Shown one piece after another: positions 17,457 through 26,872 of a DNA stretch of 64,000 nt. Source of the stretch: Gaoshiqia hydrogeniformans (GTDB lineage: Bacteria > Bacteroidota > Bacteroidia > Bacteroidales > Prolixibacteraceae); NCBI RefSeq assembly GCF_049347105.1, contig NZ_CP186334.1, forward strand, positions 2,418,001-2,482,000, read 5' to 3'. The position numbers were made by a program, and so were the translations under genes. The stretch's first letter is position 1. Each line of letters starts with the position of its first letter. Under the pieces are notes generated by a model. It did no database searches. It was not told the origin of the DNA and worked only from the letters and a program-made list of their open reading frames with translations.

Positions 17457-18584
17457 ATGAAAAAGATTTTCAGAATTTTAGGAATTGTCGTTATCGTGGC
17501 TGTATTTGGAGGAACGATTTTTTTCCTGTATACCAAGTCAAAGAAGCAGCCCGATGTGTTTGAAACAAAAACGCCGGTCGTTTCAAACGTGATTAAAAAA
17601 ACAGTGGCGACCGGTTCGGTGGTGCCACGCCGCGAAATTGAAATTAAGCCCCAGGTGTCGGGGATTATTGATGAACTGTACGTCGAAGCCGGCGATTTTG
17701 TGGCAAAAGACCAGGTGATTGCCCGGATTAAGATTATCCCCGACATGGTCAACCTGAATACGGCCGAATCGCGGCTGAACCGGGCAAAAATCAACTTCGA
17801 AGATGCTAAAATCGATTACGAACGCCAGCAAAAACTGTTTGACACGGATGTCATCTCCTACGAAGAGTATAAAAAATCGAAAGTTGGCTACGATTCGGCC
17901 AAAGAAGAACTGGCTGCAGCCGAAAACAACCTCGAGCTCATTAAAAACGGGGTGACCAAAAAAGCCGAAACAGCCACCAATACCCTGGTCCGTTCAACCA
18001 TCAACGGCATGGTGCTCGATGTGCCGATCAAGGTGGGGAATTCCGTCATCCAGTCGAATACCTTTAACGACGGGACCACCATTGCTACCGTGGCCGATAT
18101 GAAAGATATGATTTTTGAAGGGAAGGTTGACGAAACCGAAGTGGGTAAAATTAAAATCGGGATGCCGATCGAACTGGAAATCGGCGCCATTGAAAAAGAT
18201 AAGTTTGAAGCCATCCTGGAATATATCTCGCCCAAAGGGAAAGAAGAAAACGGGGCCATCCAGTTCGAAATTAAAGCCGATGTTTCGTTGAAAGACAACC
18301 AGTTTATCCGGGCAGGCTACAGCGCCAATGCCAATATTGTATTGGAGCGAAAAGACAGTGTGATGGTGATTCCCGAAGGGATGCTGCGATTTGAAAATGA
18401 TTCGGCTTTCGTTGAAATACTGACGAACGAACTTGAAAATACTTACGAAAAGCGGAAGATTACCACCGGGCTTTCCGACGGCATTAACATCGAAGTGATC
18501 GAAGGATTAAGCAAAGATGATAAAGTAAAAGGGGAAAAAATCGATCCGAAGAAACTGAAGGAAAATAAAAATAAACAAGGCTAA
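17457..18584 (+). CDS. HlyD/MacA-family periplasmic adaptor
   Basis: 375-residue membrane-fusion protein. One N-terminal anchor (ILGIVVIVAVFGGTIFFLY) is followed by a lipoyl-like half (VVPRREIEIKPQVSGIIDELYVEAGDFVAKDQVIARI), a helical hairpin at about 95-175, the second lipoyl half (TNTLVRSTINGMVLDVPIKVGNSV) and beta-barrel domains (GKVDETEVGKIKIGMPIELEIGA). It links the MacB-like permeases in the inner membrane to the TolC-type channel encoded next. The gene is 57 bp upstream of the TolC gene on the same strand. Confidence 0.92.
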   Translation: MKKIFRILGIVVIVAVFGGTIFFLYTKSKKQPDVFETKTPVVSNVIKKTVATGSVVPRREIEIKPQVSGIIDELYVEAGDFVAKDQVIARIKIIPDMVNLNTAESRLNRAKINFEDAKIDYERQQKLFDTDVISYEEYKKSKVGYDSAKEELAAAENNLELIKNGVTKKAETATNTLVRSTINGMVLDVPIKVGNSVIQSNTFNDGTTIATVADMKDMIFEGKVDETEVGKIKIGMPIELEIGAIEKDKFEAILEYISPKGKEENGAIQFEIKADVSLKDNQFIRAGYSANANIVLERKDSVMVIPEGMLRFENDSAFVEILTNELENTYEKRKITTGLSDGINIEVIEGLSKDDKVKGEKIDPKKLKENKNKQG

Positions 18585-18641
18585 GCGAAATTGATTCATG
18601 CCGATTGATTAATTTTAGCTCAGTATAAATAAAATAAACAG

Positions 18642-19955
18642 ATGAAACTAAGATCAGTTACGATAATTGTTTCCGTATTGCTGGCCATCGGCCATGCGCA
18701 GGCGCAAAGCTGGGATTTGCAGAAGTGCATCGATTATGCGCTGGAAAATAATATCCAGATCAAGCAACAACAGCTGAACACCGATTATTACCGCAACGAG
18801 CTGAAGCAGTCGAAAAACAACCGTTTGCCCAGCATTAACGGCAGCCTGTCGAATAGTTTTAGTTTTGGCCGTTCGCAGCAAGCCGACGGTACTTACGACA
18901 ATTTCAATTCGAACACCACTTCGGCCGGTTTAAACGGAAGCCTGCCCCTTTGGAATGGTTTTATCCTGAATCATTCCGTCGAACAGGCTGAATTTAACCT
19001 GAAAGCCACCCTCGAAGACCTGCAAAAGGCCAAAGACGATATGATGCTGAACATCGCAGCTTATTATCTTGAAATTTTGCTGGCCGACGAATTGATCCAG
19101 GTAGCCAAAGATCAAATGGCGGTGACTACACTTCAGATTGACCGCACCCGAAAACTGGTGCAGGCCGGAAGCCTGGCCAAAGGCAGTTTGCTCGAGATTG
19201 AAGCCCAGCATGCCCAGGAAGAACTAAACCTGGTAAACGCCGAAAACCGCCAGCAGTTGGCTTACCTCAATCTGTTCCAGCTGCTGGAGCTGCCTTCGAC
19301 CCAAACGTTTACCATCGGGAAACCCGTTTTGCCCGTGGTTACGGCAAACCGTACGATGCTCAATTCGATGGAGATCTTTCGCCATGCGGTTCAAATCAGG
19401 CCTGCCGTGAAAAGCGCTGTTTTTGAGCTTGAAGCCTCGCAAAAGCAGCTGTCGATTGCCAAAGGATCGCTTTATCCCAGTCTTAGTTTAGGGGCCAGCT
19501 ATTCAAACTGGTATAATAATAAATATCCCTCCGGGTTCAGCGATCAGAAAAAGAACAACGAAAGTTACGGGTTTGGCTTAAACATGAGCATACCGATTTT
19601 TAACAAGCTGCAGGTTCGCAACCAGATTAATAACGCCGAGTTGCAGATGATGAGCAAGGAGTTGGAAGTGCAGAATGTTAAAAACCTGTTGCGAAAAGAT
19701 ATTGAGCAGGCTTATACCAATGCCCTGGCGGCTCTGAAAAAGTACATGGCCGGCAATAAAGCCGTGGAATCGATGCAGGAGGCCTTTCGCTATACCGAAG
19801 AGAAGTTTAGCGTGGGCATGGTGAATTCGGTGGAGTATAACCAGGCGAAAAATAACCTGACTTCGGCGCAAAGCGACCTGGCCCAGGCCAAATACGACTA
19901 TATTTTCCGTACCAAGATCCTTGATTTTTATTACGGATTACCGATTGAATTATAA
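18642..19955 (+). CDS. TolC family outer-membrane efflux protein
   Basis: 437 residues with a signal peptide (MKLRSVTIIVSVLLAIGHAQAQ) and two OEP repeats. The first is around residues 25-215 (WDLQKCIDYALENNIQIKQQQLN) and the second around 245-435 (AVKSAVFELEASQKQLSIAKGSLYPSLSLGASYS, AFRYTEEKFSVGMVNSVEYNQAKNNLTSAQSDLAQAKYDYIFRTKILDFY). It forms the trimeric exit duct for the exporter encoded upstream and is the last gene of the operon. Confidence 0.93.
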   Translation: MKLRSVTIIVSVLLAIGHAQAQSWDLQKCIDYALENNIQIKQQQLNTDYYRNELKQSKNNRLPSINGSLSNSFSFGRSQQADGTYDNFNSNTTSAGLNGSLPLWNGFILNHSVEQAEFNLKATLEDLQKAKDDMMLNIAAYYLEILLADELIQVAKDQMAVTTLQIDRTRKLVQAGSLAKGSLLEIEAQHAQEELNLVNAENRQQLAYLNLFQLLELPSTQTFTIGKPVLPVVTANRTMLNSMEIFRHAVQIRPAVKSAVFELEASQKQLSIAKGSLYPSLSLGASYSNWYNNKYPSGFSDQKKNNESYGFGLNMSIPIFNKLQVRNQINNAELQMMSKELEVQNVKNLLRKDIEQAYTNALAALKKYMAGNKAVESMQEAFRYTEEKFSVGMVNSVEYNQAKNNLTSAQSDLAQAKYDYIFRTKILDFYYGLPIEL

Positions 19956-20301
19956 GTCAGGCTAACCAAACGGCGCACGGGCCTGCCAGGGAAATCAACC
20001 TGAGAAAACCATAGTTGATTTTTAACGTAAACAAGGCCGCATGAACGTTTCAATTCGTTGAAACTGATTCCGGAGCGATTGTTGTGTGGGAGAAGTGCGC
20101 CGGTCGGTTATTATATTCAGGCATTACCAACGATCAAAAAATAGTTGACAACATAATAAAGCCGGTAAAAATAAGTTTGTTAACCGGGTTTTGTACCCAT
20201 CTTCACATCGGACGGTTTTTCCTTGTTAAGCCGTCTTCATTTATAAAACAAGGCGAGGACGCTGAAAATCGTAAGAGTAAGCCGTATCAAAACCGTATCA
20301 A
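19956..20301. other. Intergenic region upstream of a beta-barrel protein gene
   Basis: About 345 bp without a supported gene. A 73-codon frame at 20084-20305 overlaps the next start and shows no family features. The stretch holds the promoter candidate at 20172-20179 and a CCGGT/ACCGG partial dyad around it. Confidence 0.4.
20172..20179 (+). promoter_or_regulatory. -7 element candidate for the beta-barrel gene
   Basis: TAAGTTTG matches TAnnTTTG exactly, with a TTG 24 bp upstream (20145-20147). The next start codon is about 120 bp further on, giving a long leader. Confidence 0.4.
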
Positions 20302-20898
20302 ATGAAAAAATTATTGGTGATTGCAATGATCGTATGTTCATGCCTGGTGGCAGGCGCTCAAAATTTCGGGTTAAAGTTTGGCGCTAACCTGTCGAATGCC
20401 GATTTTAAGGCCGAAGGAATGACCTTTTCACCGGACGACCGGTTTGGTATCCATTTCGGTGTAGTAAGCGAGTTTCCGCTGAACGAAGCTTTATTTATTA
20501 GCCCGGGGCTGGTTTTCTCACAAAAAGGCTATAAGATAGAGTTCGAAGGAGAAAAGTATCAGGATCGCCTGAACTACCTGGATGTGCCGGTAAATTTTCT
20601 TTACAAGGTAGATTTAACCGGCCCGAAACTGGTCCTTCATGCCGGTCCGAATTTTGGTTTCGGCCTGAGTGGAAAATCAGAAGAAAATGGCGTAGAAGAA
20701 GATATTGAATTTGGAGGTGGCGCTGACGAGCTTAAACGGATCGATTTCGGGCTGAATTTTGGCGTGGGCGCAGAAATCATGCCGGTTCAACTGACACTCA
20801 ATTACACCCTTGGGTTAAACGACATTTCGAATATTGACGGAATGACAGTGAAAAATAAGCTGTTGTCCTTGTCGTTGGTTTATTTGTTTGGGAAATAA
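20302..20898 (+). CDS. Small outer-membrane beta-barrel protein (PorT-like)
   Basis: 198 residues. Signal peptide MKKLLVIAMIVCSCLVAGAQ, then NFGLKFGANLSNADF, typical of the beta-barrel outer-membrane domain family common in Bacteroidota. Alternating hydrophobic strands run to the C-terminus, which ends in an aromatic strand (LSLSLVYLFGK). Such proteins are small eight-stranded barrels of unknown function. The gene is monocistronic and is followed by a good terminator hairpin. Confidence 0.85.
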   Translation: MKKLLVIAMIVCSCLVAGAQNFGLKFGANLSNADFKAEGMTFSPDDRFGIHFGVVSEFPLNEALFISPGLVFSQKGYKIEFEGEKYQDRLNYLDVPVNFLYKVDLTGPKLVLHAGPNFGFGLSGKSEENGVEEDIEFGGGADELKRIDFGLNFGVGAEIMPVQLTLNYTLGLNDISNIDGMTVKNKLLSLSLVYLFGK

Positions 20899-20922
20899 GC
20901 TGTAAGCATCGCTTTGAATATA

Positions 20923-20974
20923 CAGGCTGTCAGGAAAGTGAGGAACATTCGCTTTTCAGACAGCCTGTTTTTTT
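20923..20974 (+). terminator. Rho-independent terminator of the beta-barrel gene
   Basis: CAGGCTGTC (20923-20931) pairs perfectly with GACAGCCTG (20959-20967) and is followed by a run of about seven T. It lies 25 bp after the stop of the beta-barrel gene. Confidence 0.8.
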
Positions 20975-21154
20975 AGCGGAGGTATCGGTGTTTAACCCGC
21001 AATGTTGTATAAAAACCACTGTTGTCCGGCTAATTGAGAAACAAAAGAAACCTCCTGAGGCCTTTTCGGGGTTCAACCGGAAAACCTTTACAGGGAAAAT
21101 TGGATCGATACAGATCGTTCTCAGCAGGATGAAAAGAGAACGTTCGAAATTTGT

Positions 21155-21275
21155 TAAGAGAAGTCAAAAAACTTCTACTGAGAAGTTCGGAAACTTATAC
21201 TGAGAAGTCACAGAACTTCTACTGAGAAGTTCACAAACTTATACTGAGAAGTTTACTGACTTCTACTGAGAAGTT
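21155..21275. repeat. 22-bp tandem repeat array with AGAAGT/ACTTCT hairpin cores
   Basis: Five complete 22-bp units (21155-21176, 21177-21198, 21199-21220, 21221-21242, 21243-21264) and a partial sixth. The common unit is ACTGAGAAGT-n6-ACTTCT or ACTTAT. In units 1, 3 and 5 the ends AGAAGT and ACTTCT are reverse complements, so each can fold into a 6-bp hairpin. Units 2 and 4 end in ACTTAT, which breaks one pair, giving a 44-bp alternation. A unit length of 22 is not a multiple of three, so the array is not a protein repeat. No spacers exist, so it is not a CRISPR array. Confidence 0.85.
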
Positions 21276-21683
21276 TGCATCAGCGTGTTCAGCAGGTCTT
21301 TTTGCTTCCGGAATGTTTTCAAAAACCGTTGGGTGTGAGACGAAACGCTGCATCGTGATTCTGAAACTGCGCCACCCGCCGATCCGCTTTTATGGGGATA
21401 AACAGTTCGTAAAAAGCGCAATGCAGGCTGAAAAAAGTTCGGACCCGGGTGCGTCGGTTTTTAACCGGCGGTTTTGTCATGTCTGGTTTAAACTGACGGC
21501 CTGGATCAGGATAAGAGATTCACCCTTTCGTGAGCATTAAACTTCTGCCTGTTTTCTGTTGACTTCCGGTGCATGCGCGCTTACAATTGGCGCCAAACGC
21601 TCTCCAAAAGCATTGCCGGGCAAAACAACGCCCAAACTTGTTCCTGGCTAAGCCGATCAAAACACGACAATCAATTCAAAACG

Positions 21684-21714
21684 AAAGGCCGCCTCATTTT
21701 TTGAGACGGCCTTT
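21684..21714 (-). terminator. Hairpin terminator of the SusC/SusD operon
   Basis: Arms AAAGGCCGCCTCA (21684-21696) and TGAGACGGCCTTT (21702-21714) match at 12 of 13 positions around a TTTTT loop. It lies about 65 bp past the SusD stop. On the minus strand the T-run after the stem is short, so it may act mainly through its stem. Confidence 0.65.
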
Positions 21715-21779
21715 GTGTTATGATTAGCACAAGAAATTAGACATTTTCCTGTTAACTAATGTAGGTTCCTGAGAGTTCT

Positions 21780-23309
21780 TTAGTTTGCCCACCAAAGCTT
21801 GGTGTCTTGTCTGTCACCACCGATAGCACTTGCAGCTGCAGTGACATTGGCATTATTAATACTGGCTTCATTCAACAGGTATTTGTTTCTTTCGGGAACA
21901 TCGGTCAACCCACCAATGGGTGAAAAGGTGAACGTTACCGTAGAATCTCGTTCAACGCCATTCTTTTTATATTTCCAGGTATACTGATAGGGCGTATTTG
22001 GACGAACAATGGTGTTTGGATATCCCGTTCGACGGTATTCGCTCCAAGCTTCCATCGGCTGCATGTACAGCGCAATGTATTTCTGCATCATAACGGTTTC
22101 TTCTGATGCAGCGGGGAGTGTAGCCATGTAAGCGGTGATATCAGCAGAGCTTACACCCCATTTCTCCATGGATGCTCTAACTCCTTTTTCATACCAGCTT
22201 TGGTCCCAGTTGTTTAATTCGCTCAGGATAAAACACACTTCCGAATATTCCATGTAGTATTCGGTATAATCGGCAGCAAGAATAGCTGCTCCTGGCATGG
22301 ATTCGAATGTGAATTTTGTTACAGTTCCGTTTGATTCGGTCAAAGGGATACCAACTTTATATCCATCTTCATTATCTGCAACAAAAATATCCAGGCGGGG
22401 ATCTTCGACGCCGAAAGGTCCGCGTTTCCCTTGCAACAGTTCCACAAATTGCATTGATGGAGCAAAGTCGTTTCGGGCGCTAACCACGAAAGCACGGTAC
22501 ATCGGAGCTCCATTTACAGCATTGGCTTCGTAAGTTACTCCGGCATTGTCGGCATTCGAGGCCATTACACCTTTTGCAATGGCGTCAGTAATATGGGCCT
22601 GTGCTCCGCTGTAAACATCTTTGACTCTGTTGGCAATACGTAAACGCAGGGAATTGGCAAACTTTTTCCATTTAGCAGCATCTCCACCGTAAAAGTTATC
22701 ACCGTCGATCATTTTTTCTGACGTTTCGATGCTGGCTTGTGCTTCATTCAGTTCTTTTAAAAGATCGGCATAAATGTCGGCTTGTCTGGCATAGGCAGGC
22801 TTATCGATTCCGTCGGTTTTCAGTTTGTTCGCCTGAAATGAGGGGTCGTCGTTTCCATAAGATGAATAAGGTACATCTCCCCACAACTCAACGGCATTCA
22901 GGTACACGAAAACCAGCATGATGCGGGCTGCAGCAATTTGATTAACGTTTGGACCGTACTGGGCCATATCGCCTTTAGTTGCTTCATCGGTATTCAAAGC
23001 AATGAGGTCGTGTAAATCCTGGGCATTTTTGTAAAGATCATCCCAGCCTCTTTTGTTAACTGTTTCGCGGTACTGGAAACGATCTTCTTCAGTATAGTTT
23101 ACCTGGTTCCAGTATTGGACCCATAGCAATGACTGACGCCCGGAGACCCATTCGTCGCGCGTGTAATCCATAAATCTTTTTTGCACACGGTTCATAATAC
23201 CGTAAGTAGGTGCTATTTCGGGTTGATTTGGATCACTGTAATAATCCACATCGCATGAAAATAGGGAGACACCTACAATAAGTAATGCGATATATTTTAA
23301 TGTCTTCAT
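21780..23309 (-). CDS. SusD/RagB family nutrient-binding lipoprotein
   Basis: 509 residues. Lipoprotein signal MKTLKYIALLIVGVSLFSC with the acylated cysteine at 19, then the SusD-like helical (TPR-containing) fold of the SusD_2 group: PNQPEIAPTYGIMNRVQKRF, QIAAARIMLVFVYLNAVELWGDVPYSSYGN, DAAKWKKFANSLRLRIANRVK. It caps the SusC channel encoded immediately upstream (19-bp gap) and binds the incoming glycan or peptide. No degrading enzymes or regulator lie beside the pair, so the substrate cannot be inferred. Confidence 0.95.
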   Translation of the reverse strand: MKTLKYIALLIVGVSLFSCDVDYYSDPNQPEIAPTYGIMNRVQKRFMDYTRDEWVSGRQSLLWVQYWNQVNYTEEDRFQYRETVNKRGWDDLYKNAQDLHDLIALNTDEATKGDMAQYGPNVNQIAAARIMLVFVYLNAVELWGDVPYSSYGNDDPSFQANKLKTDGIDKPAYARQADIYADLLKELNEAQASIETSEKMIDGDNFYGGDAAKWKKFANSLRLRIANRVKDVYSGAQAHITDAIAKGVMASNADNAGVTYEANAVNGAPMYRAFVVSARNDFAPSMQFVELLQGKRGPFGVEDPRLDIFVADNEDGYKVGIPLTESNGTVTKFTFESMPGAAILAADYTEYYMEYSEVCFILSELNNWDQSWYEKGVRASMEKWGVSSADITAYMATLPAASEETVMMQKYIALYMQPMEAWSEYRRTGYPNTIVRPNTPYQYTWKYKKNGVERDSTVTFTFSPIGGLTDVPERNKYLLNEASINNANVTAAASAIGGDRQDTKLWWAN

Positions 23310-23327
23310 ATCTTTTCTTATTAATGA

Positions 23328-26300
23328 TTAGAAATTAATTTTCAGGTTAAAGCCAAAGGAGCGTGCTGCAGGTACAATACCGCCTTCCAGCCCCTGAATG
23401 TTTCCTGAACCACCCACAACTGTTTCCGGGTCAATGCCTTTGTTGTCCAATCCCCATGTGGCCAGGTTGCGACCGTACAGTGAAAGACGTACAGATTGAA
23501 CGATATCGGTAAACTTAGGGAAGGTATACCCTACGGTAATTTCCCGAAGTTTAACATACGAGGCATCAAAAATGCTGGTTGCACTCGGTGTGCCGTAACC
23601 ATGATAATGGTATGCACCCCAATCTTCAGCAGCCAGAGCGGTAGTATTAACGGCACCACTTTCTGTAACACCTTCCAGTATAATCCCATCTTCGCGAATG
23701 GTATTTCCTCCTGAGGTGGGACGTGCTGTTTCTGCAGCCATACCCGAATACATTGACCACATGTGTGTCAGTGAGTAATATTTCCCCCCTTTGGATATAT
23801 CAATTAAGGCGCTGAAGTCAAAGTTTTTATACTTAAAAGCATTAAGGATTCCTGCAGTGTAGTCTGGCAGAACGGACCCCACAGAAGTTAGCTCTCCTGA
23901 AGTAATATACATTCCTTCTTCGTCGACGACCTTATTTCCTTTATCGTCATAAACAAAATCGTAAGCATACACTTCCTGAAAGGTAGCGCCTTCAACGGCA
24001 TTGATATAAGCTCCGCCGAAAGGAGCACTTGCCAGCTGGATTTTATCCAACCCTTCCGGCAGACTCATGACTTTGTTTTTGTTTTTTGCATAGTTCAGGG
24101 TAATATTCCAGGAGAAATCTTTAAGTTTCACCGGAGTTCCGTAAAGCAATACTTCAACCCCTTTGTTGTTGATCTTGCCCGCGTTAATTACACGTGATGT
24201 ATAACCACCGGCGCCACTAACTTCTATCGGAACGATTTGGTTCTCGGTATCGCGTGTGTAATAGCTGAAATCAAATCCAAGGCGATTTTTATAGAATCCA
24301 CCCTCTAACCCAAACTCAATCTCACTGGTTAATTCCGGTTTCAGGTTTTGGTTTTTCAAGCGTACATCATTGGTGAATTGCGGATTACCATTGAATGGAT
24401 CGCTGATAGCATAAACGTTGTAAACTTGATAAGCACTTGTTCCGTTACCTGTTTCTCCATAGTTGGCGCGGATTTTAAGATTGTCCATCCAGCTGATCTC
24501 CAGTAATTCGGAGGCCAAAAAGCTGGCAGAAACCGAAGGATAGGAGTAGGTATTTTCTCCTGCCGGAAGTGTTGAGTCATAATCTTTACGGAAAGTTCCG
24601 TCAATGTAAAGGATGTCTTTGTAACCAACGCTAACTGATGCAAACCAACTGTTTACCTTTAATTCGCGTTTAAAATCATCAAGTAGTGGGAGGTTAGCCG
24701 AATTGTTCAAATTGTAAAGTCCATCAACAACCAGTCCACCGTTAGTTTCGCCCTGGAACCGGGAGTAGTCTTCTTTACGCGTATTTCCTCCAAGCATAGC
24801 CAGTATGCTAAACTCTTCAAACGTTTTATTGAATTCCAGTTTGCCTTCCAGGTTGGTTTCAGTTGCCTGGCGGTTGATTTGCAGGTAGCTGGACAGGGCC
24901 TGTGATCCCTTGGCTACGCGTTCCCGTTGATTAAACGTATAGGTGTCGTAATAGAAGTTACCAGATGCACTCAGATAATCGGTGATGTTGGCTTTAATTC
25001 CTGCTTTCCCGAATACACGTGTGCGGTCGTCATCCTGGTAGTTCCTATAAGCAGTCCAGTATGGATTGTCGGAGTACTTTGGTGTTGGATTTGTTAACGA
25101 AGTCCGGTTCCAGGTCCGTTGGGTACCATCCGGGTTAATGTATGTTTTCAGTTTGTCAAAATCCAACTGTCGTTGACCCCATTGGAAAAATTTTTGCGAC
25201 TGAGAGTTGTCACCATATCCAAATTGAGGACGACCTTTGGTATCAGTACGAACTACATTTAAATTGGCATCCACTTCAATGATGTCGTCGAATAAAGATG
25301 ATTGTCCATTGATGTTGAAGTTATGTTTTTGCTCCTGAGAATTGGGAACAATACCGGTCATGTCAACATTTGTATAGCCCACACGCAAAGATGAGGTCTC
25401 ACTGGTCGTAATTATATTCAGTGAGTTTTGATAGGTAATACCTGTTTCGTAGAACGATTTCACGTCACTTTTAGGCGAAACCCAAGGTGCCGTTTCCGGA
25501 GTTGAAGTGATACCTTGTTCGTAGTCGGCAATTCCCCACCAATGAAGAACTTGTTGTCCTTCGTATTTTGGGCCCCAGCTTTCGTCAACGGCATAAGCGG
25601 GAATCAGGTATTGGTTTCCCCCGATAGTCGTGGTAGTAAAGTTGCCGTAGCCACCACCATAAGATTTCTGTTGTTTGGGCAGGATGGCTACCTGTTCGAA
25701 ATTAATACCTGAGTTGATTTCGACATTAAATGATTTTTTACCGGCTTTCCCTGATTTCGTAGTAATCATGATGACCCCGTTTTGTCCGCGGCTCCCATAT
25801 AGAGCGGAAGCAGCACTACCTTTCAGTACTTCCACACTGGCAATATCGTACGAGTTCAGGTCATTAGTCATTGAACCGTAGTCGTAGCCGCCACCTCCTC
25901 TTTGTGTCTCCGTCGTATTGAAGTTTTCGTTACTTACCGGGACCCCATCAACAACAAACAAGGGTTGGTTATTTTGGCTGAAAGAGCTTGCACCACGAAT
26001 CAGTATATTTTTCGATCCTGAAAAGTTTTGACCGGCAATCTGCAAGCCTGCAACTTTTCCTGACAGAGAAGATAATGGGTTGGTGGCATTTGCAGCGGTA
26101 AGATCCTCACTGCTAACTCCCTGTGATGCATAGCCGAGCGATTTTTTAGAACGGCTGATCCCCAAGGCCGTTACAACTACCTCATTAATTCCAACGACAT
26201 CAGAGGCTAACGAGGCATTTATGATGTTGCCTGTTATAGCGACCTCCTGGGTTTGCATGCCCACGAACGAGAATACCAGGGTACTGGCATCCTGCGGTAC

Positions 26301-26489
26301 TTTGAGTATATACCTCCCGTCGAGGTCGGTAATGGTACCCAACGTGGTACCTTTTACTGATACAGAAACTCCCGGAATGGAACTTCCGTCGTCGGCGGAA
26401 GTGACCGTACCTGAAATTTCTCTGGTTTGCGCCAATACGGACTGCAACCCAATTGCAAAAATTGCAAGTAAGAATGCGATTCTTTTCAT
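23328..26489 (-). CDS. SusC/RagA family TonB-dependent receptor
   Basis: 1053 residues. Signal peptide MKRIAFLLAIFAIGLQSVLAQ, carboxypeptidase-regulatory-like domain at about 22-105 (REISGTVTSADDGSSIPGVSVSVKGTTLGTITDLDGRY), plug at about 115-235 (LSSLSGKVAGLQIAG, ILIRGASSFSQNNQPLFVVDGVPV, ASVEVLKGSAASALYGSRGQNGVIMITTK), then a 22-strand barrel ending FGFNLKINF. It imports oligomers across the outer membrane using TonB energy, as a complex with the adjacent SusD. No anti-sigma/FecI pair is nearby and no STN domain is visible, so control by an ECF sigma factor is not indicated. Confidence 0.96.
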   Translation of the reverse strand: MKRIAFLLAIFAIGLQSVLAQTREISGTVTSADDGSSIPGVSVSVKGTTLGTITDLDGRYILKVPQDASTLVFSFVGMQTQEVAITGNIINASLASDVVGINEVVVTALGISRSKKSLGYASQGVSSEDLTAANATNPLSSLSGKVAGLQIAGQNFSGSKNILIRGASSFSQNNQPLFVVDGVPVSNENFNTTETQRGGGGYDYGSMTNDLNSYDIASVEVLKGSAASALYGSRGQNGVIMITTKSGKAGKKSFNVEINSGINFEQVAILPKQQKSYGGGYGNFTTTTIGGNQYLIPAYAVDESWGPKYEGQQVLHWWGIADYEQGITSTPETAPWVSPKSDVKSFYETGITYQNSLNIITTSETSSLRVGYTNVDMTGIVPNSQEQKHNFNINGQSSLFDDIIEVDANLNVVRTDTKGRPQFGYGDNSQSQKFFQWGQRQLDFDKLKTYINPDGTQRTWNRTSLTNPTPKYSDNPYWTAYRNYQDDDRTRVFGKAGIKANITDYLSASGNFYYDTYTFNQRERVAKGSQALSSYLQINRQATETNLEGKLEFNKTFEEFSILAMLGGNTRKEDYSRFQGETNGGLVVDGLYNLNNSANLPLLDDFKRELKVNSWFASVSVGYKDILYIDGTFRKDYDSTLPAGENTYSYPSVSASFLASELLEISWMDNLKIRANYGETGNGTSAYQVYNVYAISDPFNGNPQFTNDVRLKNQNLKPELTSEIEFGLEGGFYKNRLGFDFSYYTRDTENQIVPIEVSGAGGYTSRVINAGKINNKGVEVLLYGTPVKLKDFSWNITLNYAKNKNKVMSLPEGLDKIQLASAPFGGAYINAVEGATFQEVYAYDFVYDDKGNKVVDEEGMYITSGELTSVGSVLPDYTAGILNAFKYKNFDFSALIDISKGGKYYSLTHMWSMYSGMAAETARPTSGGNTIREDGIILEGVTESGAVNTTALAAEDWGAYHYHGYGTPSATSIFDASYVKLREITVGYTFPKFTDIVQSVRLSLYGRNLATWGLDNKGIDPETVVGGSGNIQGLEGGIVPAARSFGFNLKINF

Positions 26490-26872
26490 AGAAATAATTT
26501 TAAAAATTAAACAGCATCAATTCTTAAATAATAATAAGGACAGTAAAATCAATAGATAAATCCCCCCTTTTTAACGTTTTATTTCCATCATGTATTCCCC
26601 CAAACACATGGCTTCAATAAATGCGTTTTTTCGATCACGAAACTTTTTGTTTCGATTTGTTACAAAGAATAAAGCTTTGTTAAAAAACCTTAATCAATGC
26701 AAATATAAAAATTAAAATGTATCCTGAAATATGGATAAAAAGAAATCACTTTGCCAGAACATGACATATGTCATAATTTTGCAAGATATTGGTTTTCAGC
26801 ATACATCGAAAAAGCTGGATATGTTGTTTTATAACAGCAATTTGTACCTGCGCCAACTCCAATATTAAGAAA
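26490..26872. other. AT-rich leader and promoter region of the SusC/SusD pair
   Basis: About 380 bp, markedly A/T-rich, without a gene. It carries a perfect minus-strand -7 element at 26700-26707, giving an untranslated leader of roughly 200 bases for susC. Confidence 0.45.
26700..26707 (-). promoter_or_regulatory. -7 element candidate of the SusC/SusD operon
   Basis: On the minus strand the bases read TATATTTG, an exact TAnnTTTG match, about 210 bp upstream of the SusC start. No clear -33 TTG is visible at the usual distance. Confidence 0.4.

Larger units (their letters stand above)
20899..21779. other. Long gene-free region holding hairpin repeats
   Basis: About 880 bp without a credible protein gene. 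Contents from left to right are a terminator (20923-20974), a TGTCCGGCTAA motif also present at 27706 (21023-21033), the 22-bp tandem hairpin array (21155-21275), an unassigned stretch to about 21680, and the terminator of the SusC/SusD operon (21684-21714). Small frames here (for example 21313-21540) show no family features. Confidence 0.6.

Noticed and set aside
20084..20305. 73-codon frame ahead of the beta-barrel gene
   Set aside because: Overlaps the start of the barrel gene, has no recognisable fold or signal, and covers the likely promoter.
21155..21275. CRISPR array
   Set aside because: Units abut without spacers, the period is only 22 bp, and there are no cas genes nearby.
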